Shown here one piece after another: positions 1-8,939 of a stretch of 64,000 nucleotides of DNA. Where the stretch lies: NCBI RefSeq assembly GCF_000187995.2, contig NZ_AEUW02000001.1, positions 868,001-932,000 on the forward strand, given 5' to 3'. A program made the position numbers and the translations under genes. Position 1 is the first letter of the stretch. Each line of letters starts with the position of its first letter. The stretch is from Streptococcus macacae NCTC 11558. GTDB taxonomy: Bacteria > Bacillota > Bacilli > Lactobacillales > Streptococcaceae. The notes below the pieces were generated by a model, which was not told where the DNA came from, ran no database searches, and saw only the letters and a list, made by a program, of their open reading frames with translations.

Positions 1-738
1 AAGATCTTCATAGTAAGCATAACGTTTCCAATTTTTATGATTAATGGCTTGATAAGCATACTGAAACTGAATCTCATGCATGCTGCTTTCATTGTTAAAA
101 CGCAGTCTGCTAAGATTAATACTAATTTCTTCTTCAAGGCTAAGATGCCAATCAGGGTAAGATTTTGTCTGGACTAGAAGAAACAAACCATTTCTTAAAT
201 AAAAGAGACGATCACTATCATATTTGGATCTAAGAATAGCACGGTTTATCCTTTTTATAGTAGCATAATATTCTTTAGGCTGTGTTTGCTTAAATTGCTC
301 TGCATGAGCCCATCTGACTAACATGGTCTGAATAGTAATATCTTCAGAACGCTTAGCTTTACGAGCATAGTATTCATAGTAGTTTTTAGCTTTTGAAATT
401 TGTACAGCAATAGCATCTTTTTTCTCTAAAATAAAACCTTCTATTTGATCAGCAGCAAACAAGACAAGCGGGAAAGCAAAAATTAAGATGATACGATCCC
501 ACATTTGAAAATAAGAAATACCAATAGTCAGCATGAATGATGCAATGACAATCGAAAATAATTCTGTCCAGGCTACTAATAAATCAGTTAAAAACCACGG
601 TGTTACAATAGCTATCAAGATCAAAAAAGCATAAATTCCAAACACAAGAAAGCCATAGTGAAGGGCAGTATACAAACTAAGGCTAACTGTTAGGATCAAC
701 AATATCAGATGGAAGAAAAGGGACAATAAACGCTTCAT
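1..738 (-). CDS. Membrane protein with degenerate GGDEF-like domain, 3' part missing
   Basis: The frame is open from an ATG at 738 to the left edge (246 codons), so the C-terminal end is not seen. Residues about 5-25, 28-50, 55-75 and 82-96 are hydrophobic, giving an integral membrane protein with a cytoplasmic C-terminal part. Residues 175-230 (SDRLFYLRNGLFLLVQT, then an acidic helix) resemble a GGDEF fold whose signature loop has been lost. The start lies four bases after the wecB stop, so the two are probably cotranscribed. Degenerate GGDEF membrane proteins of the PelD type occur in some Gram-positive exopolysaccharide loci. A role in polysaccharide export next to a UDP-sugar epimerase is therefore plausible, but this is inference and the function is unknown. 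Confidence 0.7.
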   Translation of the reverse strand, partial: MKRLLSLFFHLILLILTVSLSLYTALHYGFLVFGIYAFLILIAIVTPWFLTDLLVAWTELFSIVIASFMLTIGISYFQMWDRIILIFAFPLVLFAADQIEGFILEKKDAIAVQISKAKNYYEYYARKAKRSEDITIQTMLVRWAHAEQFKQTQPKEYYATIKRINRAILRSKYDSDRLFYLRNGLFLLVQTKSYPDWHLSLEEEISINLSRLRFNNESSMHEIQFQYAYQAINHKNWKRYAYYEDL

Positions 739-742
739 TTAA

Positions 743-1891
743 TTACTCCCCCATTCCAAAATCTTCAGGCCTGTGACTGCCTTTAAAATAATGGGCAATA
801 GCTTCTAAAATTCTTTCTGAAGCAAAACCATCTCCATAAGGATTTTTCGTTTGTGCCATTTTTTGATAGTCTGCTTTATTATCCAATAATTGAATCATAG
901 CCTTTCTAACATCTTCTTCATTCGTTCCGATTAATTTTAAAGTACCTGCTTCAACACCTTCAGGACGTTCTGTTGTATCACGTAAGACCAAAACAGGTTT
1001 ACCAAGCGATGGGGCCTCTTCCTGAACACCGCCAGAGTCGGACATAATAAAATAGCTCTTATTAGCTAAATTATGAAAATCAGCGACATCAAGCGGTTCT
1101 ATTAAGTGTACCCTTTTAGTATCTGCCAAAATATCTTGGGTCACTTTTTGAACCGCCGGACTGAGGTGAACAGGATAGACAACTTCAAGATCAGGATACT
1201 GATCAAGTACAGATTTGATGGTTGTAAAAACACGGCGCATCGGTTCTCCCTGATTTTCACGGCGGTGCATAGTAAGTAATATCATCCTGTTTTCAGGATT
1301 AATCTGATCCAAAACCGGATGATGATAATCATCTTTGACTGTTAAATCTAAAGCATCAATAGCAGTATTTCCTGTAACGAAAATATACTCTTTAGGATGA
1401 TTTTCTTTGAGGAGATTTTCCCGGCTTTGATAAGTAGGTGCAAAATAGAGATCAGACACTACATCTGTTATCTGACGGTTTACTTCTTCTGGAAAAGGGG
1501 AAAGCTTATCCCAGGTTCTAAGACCAGCTTCAACATGACCAACTTTAATTTGATTATAAAAGGCAGAGATACTAGCAGCAAGAGTAGTCGTCGTGTCGCC
1601 ATGGACCAAAATAATGTTTGGCTCTTCTGTCTTTAAAATGGAATCAAGATGGGTCAAAACATTTGTCGTAATGGTAGACAGTGTTTGCTGCTTGCTCATA
1701 ATATTCAGATCATAATCTGGTTTTATATCAAATGTTTCCAAGACTTGATCCAGCATCTCTCTGTGCTGAGCTGTTACAACAGTTACAGGCTCAAACTGAT
1801 CAGAATGGTTTTTCAGAGCTCTGATCAAAGGAGCCATTTTAATTGCTTCTGGTCTTGTACCAAAAACAAGCATAACTTTAATTTTCTTCAT
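743..1891 (-). CDS. wecB: UDP-N-acetylglucosamine 2-epimerase (non-hydrolysing)
   Basis: This cytoplasmic enzyme interconverts UDP-GlcNAc and UDP-ManNAc, a precursor of cell-surface polysaccharides. The 382 residues are full length for the family. Family landmarks are the N-terminal GTRPEAIKMAPL, HGDTTTT, HVEAGLRTWDK followed by FPEEVNRQ, TMHRRENQG, and the UDP-binding SDSGGVQEEAPSLGKP with RDTTERPEG. The ATG at 1891 is preceded by AAGAGGAAAC, a good ribosome binding site. It is followed after four bases by the truncated membrane protein gene and is likely in an operon with it. A hydrolysing SiaA/NeuC-type epimerase is less likely because of the motif set and size. Confidence 0.95.
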   Translation of the reverse strand: MKKIKVMLVFGTRPEAIKMAPLIRALKNHSDQFEPVTVVTAQHREMLDQVLETFDIKPDYDLNIMSKQQTLSTITTNVLTHLDSILKTEEPNIILVHGDTTTTLAASISAFYNQIKVGHVEAGLRTWDKLSPFPEEVNRQITDVVSDLYFAPTYQSRENLLKENHPKEYIFVTGNTAIDALDLTVKDDYHHPVLDQINPENRMILLTMHRRENQGEPMRRVFTTIKSVLDQYPDLEVVYPVHLSPAVQKVTQDILADTKRVHLIEPLDVADFHNLANKSYFIMSDSGGVQEEAPSLGKPVLVLRDTTERPEGVEAGTLKLIGTNEEDVRKAMIQLLDNKADYQKMAQTKNPYGDGFASERILEAIAHYFKGSHRPEDFGMGE

Positions 1892-2134
1892 GTTTCCTCT
1901 TCATGATAATCAAAATTTAATGTAAAGCTAATCAATACATCTTTAATAGAATATCACTAACTTATTACAAATTCAATACAATTTGCTCCTATTTATCTTA
2001 AAACAATTTCATTTATTTTATTAAAAAATTAAAAAAATGCTTATAAAATAAGGGCCATTTCCTATTTTTTCAATTAATTATATATATTTGATAAAAATGA
2101 GTTTACAATAAAATTTCTCTAATAAAGTAATATT

Positions 2135-2163
2135 AAAATGCTGTAAATGAATTACAGCATTTT
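2135..2163 (-). terminator. Hairpin terminator after the metalloprotease gene
   Basis: A perfect 12-base inverted repeat (AAAATGCTGTAA / TTACAGCATTTT) with a five-base loop lies about 50 bases downstream of the protease stop, followed on the minus strand by an AT-rich tract. The rest of the 1892-2213 gap is very AT-rich; I see no gene in it. It must hold the wecB promoter. Confidence 0.75.
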
Positions 2164-2213
2164 AATTATGGTATTTATATTAAATAAAAATGTGGGTTTC
2201 TAATATTAATAAA

Positions 2214-2912
2214 TTAGGACGAATAAAGCTTTTTAACGGCAGCAATATCATCAGGCTGAATACCATGATAAGAACCCGATGATTCCATTACAGAAGCTTC
2301 ACTGTCATTGTGGTTAAGTCCAATAGCATGGCCAAGTTCATGTTCTGCTGTATGGATAATCCTTTCTTGCGTATAACCATACTGTTCATTCAATAGATAA
2401 TAAGTATTGAGCTTAACGTCCACATGGCTGATACGATTGGTTAGCGCATTTGTCTGTGTTTCTGCTACTCCAGCTGCCTGGGTCTGGCTGTCAGAGTGAT
2501 CTGTCGCAATGATATTGGCTGCGGCTTGATCAGAAACAATAGTAAAATGAAAACTGCCTGTCGCATTCCAATTCTCAATAGCTGACTGATAAGCTTCTTT
2601 CAAAGTAGAATTGGTAGAAGCAATGTAGACTTTAGCTGAATTTGTTTCCCATCTATTGCCCTCTTGGTGCTGGTAGCTGTCTGTAGCTAACTTACGCCCC
2701 ATTTCTTTTAGATTTAAATCACTCTTGAAAAAGGACGGTATCTTACGAAGCTGACTAGAAATATCTGATGTAAAATTGTCTTTATTGGGACTAATTAAAA
2801 AAAGAAGGAGCAAAATTAAAATAGTAAATACTAAGATTGTTTTTAAAAAACTCCAGATAATATTCACAATTAATCTTGGAATAAGGAACAAAATTTTAAA
2901 TAATTGTTTCAT
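2214..2912 (-). CDS. Membrane-anchored metzincin-like zinc metalloprotease
   Basis: A 232-residue protein with one long hydrophobic segment at about residues 22-41, acting as a signal anchor or signal peptide, so the catalytic part should be outside the membrane. The zinc site is HELGHAIGLNH (His191, Glu192, His195, His201), the HExxHxxGxxH pattern of matrixin-type metzincins. SVMES (Met209) in the expected place forms the Met-turn. The substrate cannot be read from the sequence. The gene stands alone, with hairpin terminators on both sides. The start has AAGAGTG upstream. It is short for a secreted protease and has no recognisable propeptide cysteine switch. Confidence 0.85.
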   Translation of the reverse strand: MKQLFKILFLIPRLIVNIIWSFLKTILVFTILILLLLFLISPNKDNFTSDISSQLRKIPSFFKSDLNLKEMGRKLATDSYQHQEGNRWETNSAKVYIASTNSTLKEAYQSAIENWNATGSFHFTIVSDQAAANIIATDHSDSQTQAAGVAETQTNALTNRISHVDVKLNTYYLLNEQYGYTQERIIHTAEHELGHAIGLNHNDSEASVMESSGSYHGIQPDDIAAVKKLYSS

Positions 2913-3114
2913 AATAACACTCTTTTCTTATTTATTATATTATTATTTAAAATCCTAAAACTTATGTTAATTTAGTATAGCAAGCTCCAAAAAAATTAGC
3001 AACTATTTACTTTTTTCTATATAAAGCTTATCATATCAAGGTTTAAAAACCTTTCTAGAAAAATAAAAGACGAGGGACTATTCCTTAAGGGCATTATTGA
3101 TAACTAGTCTAAGC

Positions 3115-3151
3115 AAAAAAACTGATGTAAAAAATTCATCTTTTACATCAG
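3115..3151 (-). terminator. Rho-independent terminator of the esterase gene
   Basis: CTGATGTAAAA (3122-3132) pairs with TTTTACATCAG (3141-3151). On the minus strand the stem is followed by a run of T residues (complement of 3115-3120). It sits about 70 bases after the esterase stop. The rest of the 2913-3218 gap shows nothing coding. Confidence 0.85.
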
Positions 3152-3218
3152 CTAAAATAATCCTATCCTATACTAACTGGTTTCATTTAATAATCTTACT
3201 ATAAATGATTTTGATGGT

Positions 3219-4010
3219 TTAACTTAGTCTTTCTTCTTTGACATAATCAATCGGTAACCATAAAAACAGCTGCTCTAATTGTTTTTCCCAATAATACCAT
3301 TCATGTTTACCATGATCATTGTGATAGTCAATATCAAGCCCTAACTGTCTTAATTTGGCTATAGCTGCTTCATTGGACTGATAAAGGAAATCTTCATAAC
3401 CGCACCAAGCATAAAACTTAGTCTTTTTATCAGATTTTTCTGCTAAGGCCGTTAGGAAATGTCCTTCTACCTTTTTATCTTGCAGCTGACCAAAAATACC
3501 TTCCCAATAATGCGGCGTCTCTCCTGCGGCGTCTCCTAAATCCTGACCATCAATACCAATACCAAGCGCTCCTGAAAAGGAAGCTGCATACGAGAATCGG
3601 TCTGTTGAAAGAGCAATTTTATAAGCGCCATAACCGCCCATAGAAAGCCCAGCTATAAAAGTTTTTTCTCGCTTTTTAGTCATATTGGGAAAGAAACGCT
3701 GCATGATTTGCGGCAGTTCCTCAGCGATCATATCATAGTAGTTTAGACCATAAGCCGTATTGGTATACCAGGCTAAATCTGTTGACGGCATGATAACGAT
3801 TAAATTAGTCTTTCTAAGCAAGCGTTCTATGGCTGTGCGTTTTGACCAGGAATTTTCATTGCCCCCCATACCATGTAAGAGATAAAGGACAGGTATGTCT
3901 TTATCATCAATATATTGTTCTTTGATTTCTGAAGCATCAGGATAAATAACATTAACATGACGTTCCATCCCTAAACTTTTTGAATGATACTCTATTTGAA
4001 AAAAAGCCAT
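3219..4010 (-). CDS. estA: Esterase, EstA family (esterase D / tributyrin esterase type)
   Basis: A 263-residue alpha/beta hydrolase. The oxyanion region is [12 protein letters not shown] (about 44-55), the nucleophile is Ser123 in [10 protein letters not shown], and the likely acid and base are Asp207 (CGYEDFLY) and His236 (GKHEW). Streptococcal EstA proteins hydrolyse short-chain acyl esters and can deacetylate sialic acids; that specificity is known for relatives and not visible here. There is no signal peptide, so it is probably cytoplasmic. The start has GGGAAG upstream. It is a monocistronic gene with its own terminator. Confidence 0.9.
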   Translation of the reverse strand: MAFFQIEYHSKSLGMERHVNVIYPDASEIKEQYIDDKDIPVLYLLHGMGGNENSWSKRTAIERLLRKTNLIVIMPSTDLAWYTNTAYGLNYYDMIAEELPQIMQRFFPNMTKKREKTFIAGLSMGGYGAYKIALSTDRFSYAASFSGALGIGIDGQDLGDAAGETPHYWEGIFGQLQDKKVEGHFLTALAEKSDKKTKFYAWCGYEDFLYQSNEAAIAKLRQLGLDIDYHNDHGKHEWYYWEKQLEQLFLWLPIDYVKEERLS

Positions 4011-4220
4011 TTATCTTCCCTTTCTTTATGTTTGTCTCATTATAGCACAAACTTTACTATTTTGGTAAAACTAAAACATACCAGAAGCTTGCCTTTTGCG
4101 GATCCAGCCAAGGAGAGCTGATGACTTAGCAATACAAAAAACAAACCTATCTCTATCCATCGGCTTCTTTTAATCCTAAGCGTAAAATCTTCACTAATAT
4201 TTTCACTAATATTTATAGAT

Positions 4221-4257
4221 ACAAAAACTAGGGATTTTGCACCCTAGATCTTTTTGT
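4221..4257 (-). terminator. Hairpin terminator after rnjB
   Basis: ACAAAAA-CTAGGG pairs with CCCTAG-TTTTTGT around an eight-base loop, directly downstream of the rnjB stop. It is symmetric, with an A-tract and a T-tract, so it could act in both directions. Confidence 0.8.
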
Positions 4258-4262
4258 ATGTC

Positions 4263-5927
4263 TTATTTAACTTCCATAATGACCGGCAGAATTGCTGGGC
4301 GGCGTTTAGTTTGGTCAAAAAGGAATTTTCCGATTTCATCACGGACAAGGGATTTTAATTCTCCCCAATCAAAGCTATCCTGCGACAAGTAACTTTCAAC
4401 CGTCTTATTAGCGATATCTGCACTATCACGTAAGATATCACGGCTTTTTTTGACATAAACAAATCCACGTGTATTAATTCTGGCTTTGGAGATAATTTTC
4501 TTCTCTTTTCGATTGACAGTCAAAGCAACAATAAAGATACCATCTTCAGAAAGCACTTTACGATCGCGCAGCACGATATTGCCAACATCGCCAATAGCAT
4601 TGCCATCAATCATGACATCTCCTGCAGGGATGCTTCCTTCATGCCTGAAACCATCTTTTGGGTCATAAACCATGATATCCCCACGCTTGACAAGATAAAT
4701 ATTTTCAGGATACATCCCTAGCTCAAGCGCTAGATCAGCATGGGCAGATAATTCACGATATTCTCCCTGAATCGGAAAAAGATAGTGAGGTTTAAGAAGA
4801 TTGATCATTAACTGCAGATCACGGCCATTAGCATGCCCTGAAACACGTAAATCCTGTGTAATCAAGCGAACCGTCCCACCTGCTTTGTAAATCATATTTT
4901 CTACACGTGCAACAACCGCCTCTTTAGAAAGTGTCGGTGTTGTTACAATATAAACGAGATCACCATCTTTTATTTCTACGTAGCGATGGCGGCCAATTGC
5001 CATTTTACGCAAGCCATTCAACGGTTCACCCATACGGCCAGTTTCCAAAATAATAAGCTCATGTTCTTCAAACTTATGCATATCTTTTGGTTTGACAATT
5101 AATTTCTCATCAAGGACAGATAGTTTTTTCAAGCGGATAGCAGTACGGACTATATTTTCAGCATCATATCCGGTGAGAACAACACGGCGGCCATTATGAG
5201 CAGCTGAATCAAAAACCTGCTGAATACGAGCTAGGTTAGAAGCTACTGCTGCTACAATAATACGGCCAGTCCAGTTAGAAATCACCTGTTCTATCTCAAT
5301 ACCGACTTCAGCCTCGCTGGCCACTTGAATATTACTATCAGCATTAGCAGAATCCGATAAAAGAGCTAATACGCCTTCACGTCCTATTTCAGCAAGACGG
5401 GCTAAATCGGTTTGATAAAGCTGACTTGCAGCCTGATCAAATTTAAAATCACCTGTATAGACGATATTTCCTTCCTCAGTGCCAATAACAATTCCAAGGC
5501 TTTCTGGGATAGAATGCGTTGTTTTAAAAAATGAAATTAGGGCATTGTCAAACTCAATTTCTGTTTGAGCATCTACAAGATGGAAATTATTAAATTTTTT
5601 AGTTGCTTCATTATTTTTCACAACCAGCTTAGCTAGTTCAATAGTCAGCTCAGAACCAAAAACCGGTGCTTTGATATTTGCCAATACGTAAGGCAGAGCC
5701 CCAATAGCATCAGCATGCCCATGTGTTAAGAAAATTCCTTCTACACGATCCCTATTTTCAATAAGATAGTCTATATCAGGGATGACAACATCAACTCCCA
5801 GCTGTTCATTTTCTGGGTATTTTAATCCAGCATCCAAAATAAATATAGAGTCATTTACTTCTGCTATATAGAAGTTTTTGCCGTTTTCGCGGACTCCTCC
5901 CAGAGCAATCATTTTAATTGTGCTCAT
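4263..5927 (-). CDS. rnjB: Ribonuclease J2
   Basis: A 554-residue metallo-beta-lactamase/beta-CASP ribonuclease that works with RNase J1 in mRNA turnover and 5' processing. The metal motif reads THGHADAIGA (His69, His71, Asp73). RNase J1 has HGHEDHIG, so the last histidine is replaced by alanine, as is usual for streptococcal J2, which is the weaker or structural partner. Other landmarks are TTHSIPES, TGDFKFD and the beta-CASP motif GRMGEP. A strong Shine-Dalgarno (AAGGAGG) precedes the ATG at 5927. The gene is monocistronic with a hairpin terminator. rnjA must lie elsewhere. Confidence 0.92.
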   Translation of the reverse strand: MSTIKMIALGGVRENGKNFYIAEVNDSIFILDAGLKYPENEQLGVDVVIPDIDYLIENRDRVEGIFLTHGHADAIGALPYVLANIKAPVFGSELTIELAKLVVKNNEATKKFNNFHLVDAQTEIEFDNALISFFKTTHSIPESLGIVIGTEEGNIVYTGDFKFDQAASQLYQTDLARLAEIGREGVLALLSDSANADSNIQVASEAEVGIEIEQVISNWTGRIIVAAVASNLARIQQVFDSAAHNGRRVVLTGYDAENIVRTAIRLKKLSVLDEKLIVKPKDMHKFEEHELIILETGRMGEPLNGLRKMAIGRHRYVEIKDGDLVYIVTTPTLSKEAVVARVENMIYKAGGTVRLITQDLRVSGHANGRDLQLMINLLKPHYLFPIQGEYRELSAHADLALELGMYPENIYLVKRGDIMVYDPKDGFRHEGSIPAGDVMIDGNAIGDVGNIVLRDRKVLSEDGIFIVALTVNRKEKKIISKARINTRGFVYVKKSRDILRDSADIANKTVESYLSQDSFDWGELKSLVRDEIGKFLFDQTKRRPAILPVIMEVK

Positions 5928-6054
5928 TATTCCTCCTTATAATAATATTTTTATACAAACGGTCCTTGGTCCTTGACAGGCCAAGTCGAATTACTGCGGG
6001 CAATAAAAAATTGCATACACAGTTAGTATACAACTTTTTAGTGATTATTTCAAT

Positions 6055-6813
6055 TTATTCAAACAATCCATAGTAGTCTGAAATGGTCATTTCTGACTTT
6101 TTATCAGCAGCTAAATCTTGGATAATGCAGCCATCTTTCATCACCAACAAACGATTGCCGTATTTTAAAGCATCCTCCATACGATGTGTTATCATAAGCG
6201 CTGTAAGATGATCGTCTTTGATGAACTTTTCTGTTAAATTCATCAAGGCTGCACTTGTCTTAGGATCAAGTGCTGCTGTATGCTCATCAAGCAATAAAAG
6301 TTCTGGCCTTTTAATAGTTGCCATTAAAAGACTAAGGGCCTGACGCTGACCGCCTGATAAAAGCCCTGCAGGAGTCTCTAAATGATTCTCCAAGCCATTG
6401 CCAATTTTAGCGATCATTCTCTGAAATTCTTCTTTGTGATCTTGGATACGACGGGAAATTAAACGGCGCTTTTCCCCTCTGTATTTCGCAATTAGCAGAT
6501 TTTCAGCGACTGTCATTCTAGGAGCTGTTCCCATTTTAGGATCTTGAAAAACGCGGGAGATATATTTGGCACGCTTTTGAGCTGTCATAAAGGTCACATC
6601 TTCTCCCATAACAGTGATGCTGCCTTCTGTCAAAGGTAAGGTTCCAGCAATAACATTAAAAAGGGTTGACTTTCCGGCTCCATTGCCGCCAAGAATAGTT
6701 AAAAAATCATGTTCATAGATCGTCAGAGTAACGTCATCTAAAATGGTCTTAGCATCATCTAAACCATTGTTAACCTGTACTGTGGCATTTTTTAATTCAA
6801 TAATTTTAGTCAT
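6055..6813 (-). CDS. ABC transporter ATP-binding protein (TrpZ-like)
   Basis: A 252-residue ABC ATPase with Walker A GGNGAGKST (about 42-50), the Q-loop segment RVFQDPKMGTAPRMT, signature LLSGGQRQA, Walker B LLLLDEHTAALDP and the switch histidine in MITHRM. It energises import by the permease encoded just upstream. Its ATG overlaps the permease stop as ATGA, implying translational coupling. The three-gene set (binding protein, permease, ATPase) matches the streptococcal tryptophan-type uptake system TrpXYZ. The substrate is inferred from that family resemblance only. Confidence 0.88.
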   Translation of the reverse strand: MTKIIELKNATVQVNNGLDDAKTILDDVTLTIYEHDFLTILGGNGAGKSTLFNVIAGTLPLTEGSITVMGEDVTFMTAQKRAKYISRVFQDPKMGTAPRMTVAENLLIAKYRGEKRRLISRRIQDHKEEFQRMIAKIGNGLENHLETPAGLLSGGQRQALSLLMATIKRPELLLLDEHTAALDPKTSAALMNLTEKFIKDDHLTALMITHRMEDALKYGNRLLVMKDGCIIQDLAADKKSEMTISDYYGLFE

Positions 6814-7679
6814 CGTGTTAGCTTCACTCCCTTAAAAAATTTCTTCTTCAGCTGCGGAATTATGAGGCAAATAGCTAAAACAAGAGCGCTGAAGAGTTTA
6901 AGGTAATTGGTTTTAAAGCCTAGTGAAATCACTGCTAAAATCAAAAATTGATACAAAACAGAACCAATAACAATAGCCAGTAAACGTTCTAGTAAGGTTA
7001 AATTTGTCGAAAAAAGCACCTCACCGATAATAATACTTGCCAGTCCAATAACGATGACACCAATTCCTTTAGAAACATCAGCATAGCCATCTTGCTGGCT
7101 GATAAGAGCTCCTGAAAGAGCAATCACACCATTGGACAAAATAAGCCCCATCAATTCCATATTGTCTGTATTGATGCCAAAACTCTCTGCCATATCACGG
7201 TTATCACCTGTTGCGATATAAGCTTGCCCCAAGCGGGTATTTAAAAAGAAGATCATAGCAGCCACAACTAAAGTGACAAAGACCAAGCCTAAAACAATAA
7301 GGTTTGTCGCATCTGAAAAAAGAAGCAAATCCTGCAGCTTACTAGCATTTAAAAGTCCTAAATTAGCGCGTCCCATAATCATCAGCATAATGGAGTGACA
7401 GGAAGTCATCACTAAAATGCCTGATAGAAGCGTTGGGATTTTGCCTTTAGTATAAAGAAGACCCGTCACCAAACCTGCCAGGCAGCCTGATAAAGCGGCC
7501 AGCAAGGTTGCCAGCAAAGGATTTGTTCCCTGAGTGATTAATGTAACGGCTACAGCACCTCCTAAAGGAAAGGATCCTTCAGTTGTCATATCAGGAAAAT
7601 CTAAAATTCTAAAGGTCATAAAAATGCCCAGGCCTAAAATAGCCCAAAGAAAGCCTTGTGAAATGGTTGAAAGTAACAT
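6810..7679 (-). CDS. ABC transporter permease (TrpY-like)
   Basis: A 289-residue, strongly hydrophobic protein with about eight to nine membrane segments, of the family that pairs with the peripheral binding proteins of PF04392. It overlaps the ATPase gene by four bases. It follows the binding-protein gene by about 110 bases, so the three are one operon read leftwards. The start has AAGGATGG upstream. Tryptophan is the likeliest substrate given relatives in streptococci, but another small molecule is possible. Confidence 0.85.
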   Translation of the reverse strand: MLLSTISQGFLWAILGLGIFMTFRILDFPDMTTEGSFPLGGAVAVTLITQGTNPLLATLLAALSGCLAGLVTGLLYTKGKIPTLLSGILVMTSCHSIMLMIMGRANLGLLNASKLQDLLLFSDATNLIVLGLVFVTLVVAAMIFFLNTRLGQAYIATGDNRDMAESFGINTDNMELMGLILSNGVIALSGALISQQDGYADVSKGIGVIVIGLASIIIGEVLFSTNLTLLERLLAIVIGSVLYQFLILAVISLGFKTNYLKLFSALVLAICLIIPQLKKKFFKGVKLTR

Positions 7680-7791
7680 TTATCCATCCTTTTTGTGTAA
7701 TAGTTTGACGTTATTATAAAAAGAGAGAGGCCAAAAAAACCTTGAGAGTTCTTCTCTTTCCCTTCTTTTTAGGAGCAGCACTTTAACTGCT

Positions 7792-8781
7792 TTATTTTGC
7801 TGAACTTTTTAAAACTTCAGCCGGAATGTTAATATCTAGTGTCTTAGCAACTTTTTTATTGATAATGGGTTTTCCCTTATCAAAGATGTAAACAGGTGTA
7901 TCAGTAACCTTTTGCCCCTTATGAATCTTAGCTGCCATTTTACCGGTTGCAAGACCAAGCTCATACTGGTTCACGACAACAGAAGCTAATCCTCCCTGGT
8001 CTACCATGGTATCAACACTTGGATAAATGGGTTTTTTAGCCTTTTTAGCAGCTGATACGACTGTTGGAAAAGCACTGGCAATCGTATTATCCAGCGGCAG
8101 CCAAACAGCATCGGATTTTTCAAGCAGCACATTCATAGTCGTTGAGATTTCATTAGTCGAAGGAACGGCATACTCTGAAACTTTAAGGCCTTTTTCTTTT
8201 GCCTTTTGTTTAAATTCTTCTACTTGCGATTTTGAATTGTCTTCACTGCTGGAATAAAGGACTCCTACTGTTTTAACATTAGGGGTTAGGGTCTTCATAA
8301 GTTTTGCTTGTGCAGCAATAGGTGTTTTATCAGATACACCAGTAACGTTACCATCTGGTTTTTTAAGATTTTTGACTAACTTAGCCCCAACTGGATCCGT
8401 AACAGCTCCCATAACAACTGGAATAGACTTAGTTGCACTAGCAAGTCCCTGCGCTGAAGGTGTGGCAATACCAATCAGTAAATCATTGTTATGATTAACC
8501 AGTGTTTGGCTCATGGTCTGAACTTTGCTTTGATCTCCCTCGGCATTTAAAAATTCAATTTTAACCTTTTTGCCTGAATAGCCTTCTTTTTTTAAACCGT
8601 CTTTAACACCGCGGTAAATCTCATCAAGCGCTTCATGGCTGACATATTGCAGAACTCCTAACTTAAAAGTGTTAGCATTGGAATTTTTCTGTTTAGACTG
8701 ATCATAAGCCTGATAGGCAAGAAGAATAACAATAAGAGCTGCTAAAGCCAGCAAGCTAGCTAATAAACGTTTATTTTTCAT
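7792..8781 (-). CDS. ABC transporter substrate-binding protein (TrpX-like)
   Basis: A 329-residue binding protein of the ABC_sub_bind (PF04392) type, with segments such as LGVLQYVSHEALDEIYRG, IATPSAQGLA, VMGAVTDPVGAKL and GVLYSSSEDNS that line the ligand cleft in this family. In pneumococcus the relative TrpX binds tryptophan. The N-terminus (residues 5-23) is hydrophobic but has no lipobox cysteine, so it is tethered by an uncleaved signal anchor or processed differently from a typical binding lipoprotein. It is the first gene of the operon, transcribed divergently from pavA. GAGGAAG precedes the ATG. Confidence 0.87.
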   Translation of the reverse strand: MKNKRLLASLLALAALIVILLAYQAYDQSKQKNSNANTFKLGVLQYVSHEALDEIYRGVKDGLKKEGYSGKKVKIEFLNAEGDQSKVQTMSQTLVNHNNDLLIGIATPSAQGLASATKSIPVVMGAVTDPVGAKLVKNLKKPDGNVTGVSDKTPIAAQAKLMKTLTPNVKTVGVLYSSSEDNSKSQVEEFKQKAKEKGLKVSEYAVPSTNEISTTMNVLLEKSDAVWLPLDNTIASAFPTVVSAAKKAKKPIYPSVDTMVDQGGLASVVVNQYELGLATGKMAAKIHKGQKVTDTPVYIFDKGKPIINKKVAKTLDINIPAEVLKSSAK

Positions 8782-8896
8782 AAAGCTTCCTCAACATTTT
8801 CCTACTATTCACTTTATTTTACAGCTTTTTCTAACTTTTTTCAATTCATACTGAAAACGACTTCATTTTCAGAAAAAACGATTTCTTTTTTCCTTA

Positions 8897-8905
8897 TGGT
8901 ATAAT
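8897..8905 (+). promoter_or_regulatory. Extended -10 promoter element for pavA
   Basis: TGGTATAAT, a perfect extended -10, lies 34 bases before the pavA ATG, with an AT-rich region and no good -35 upstream. AAGAGGG follows as the ribosome binding site. Confidence 0.7.
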
Positions 8906-8939
8906 AGCTAATAGCAATTAAAAAGAAAGAGGGTAGACC

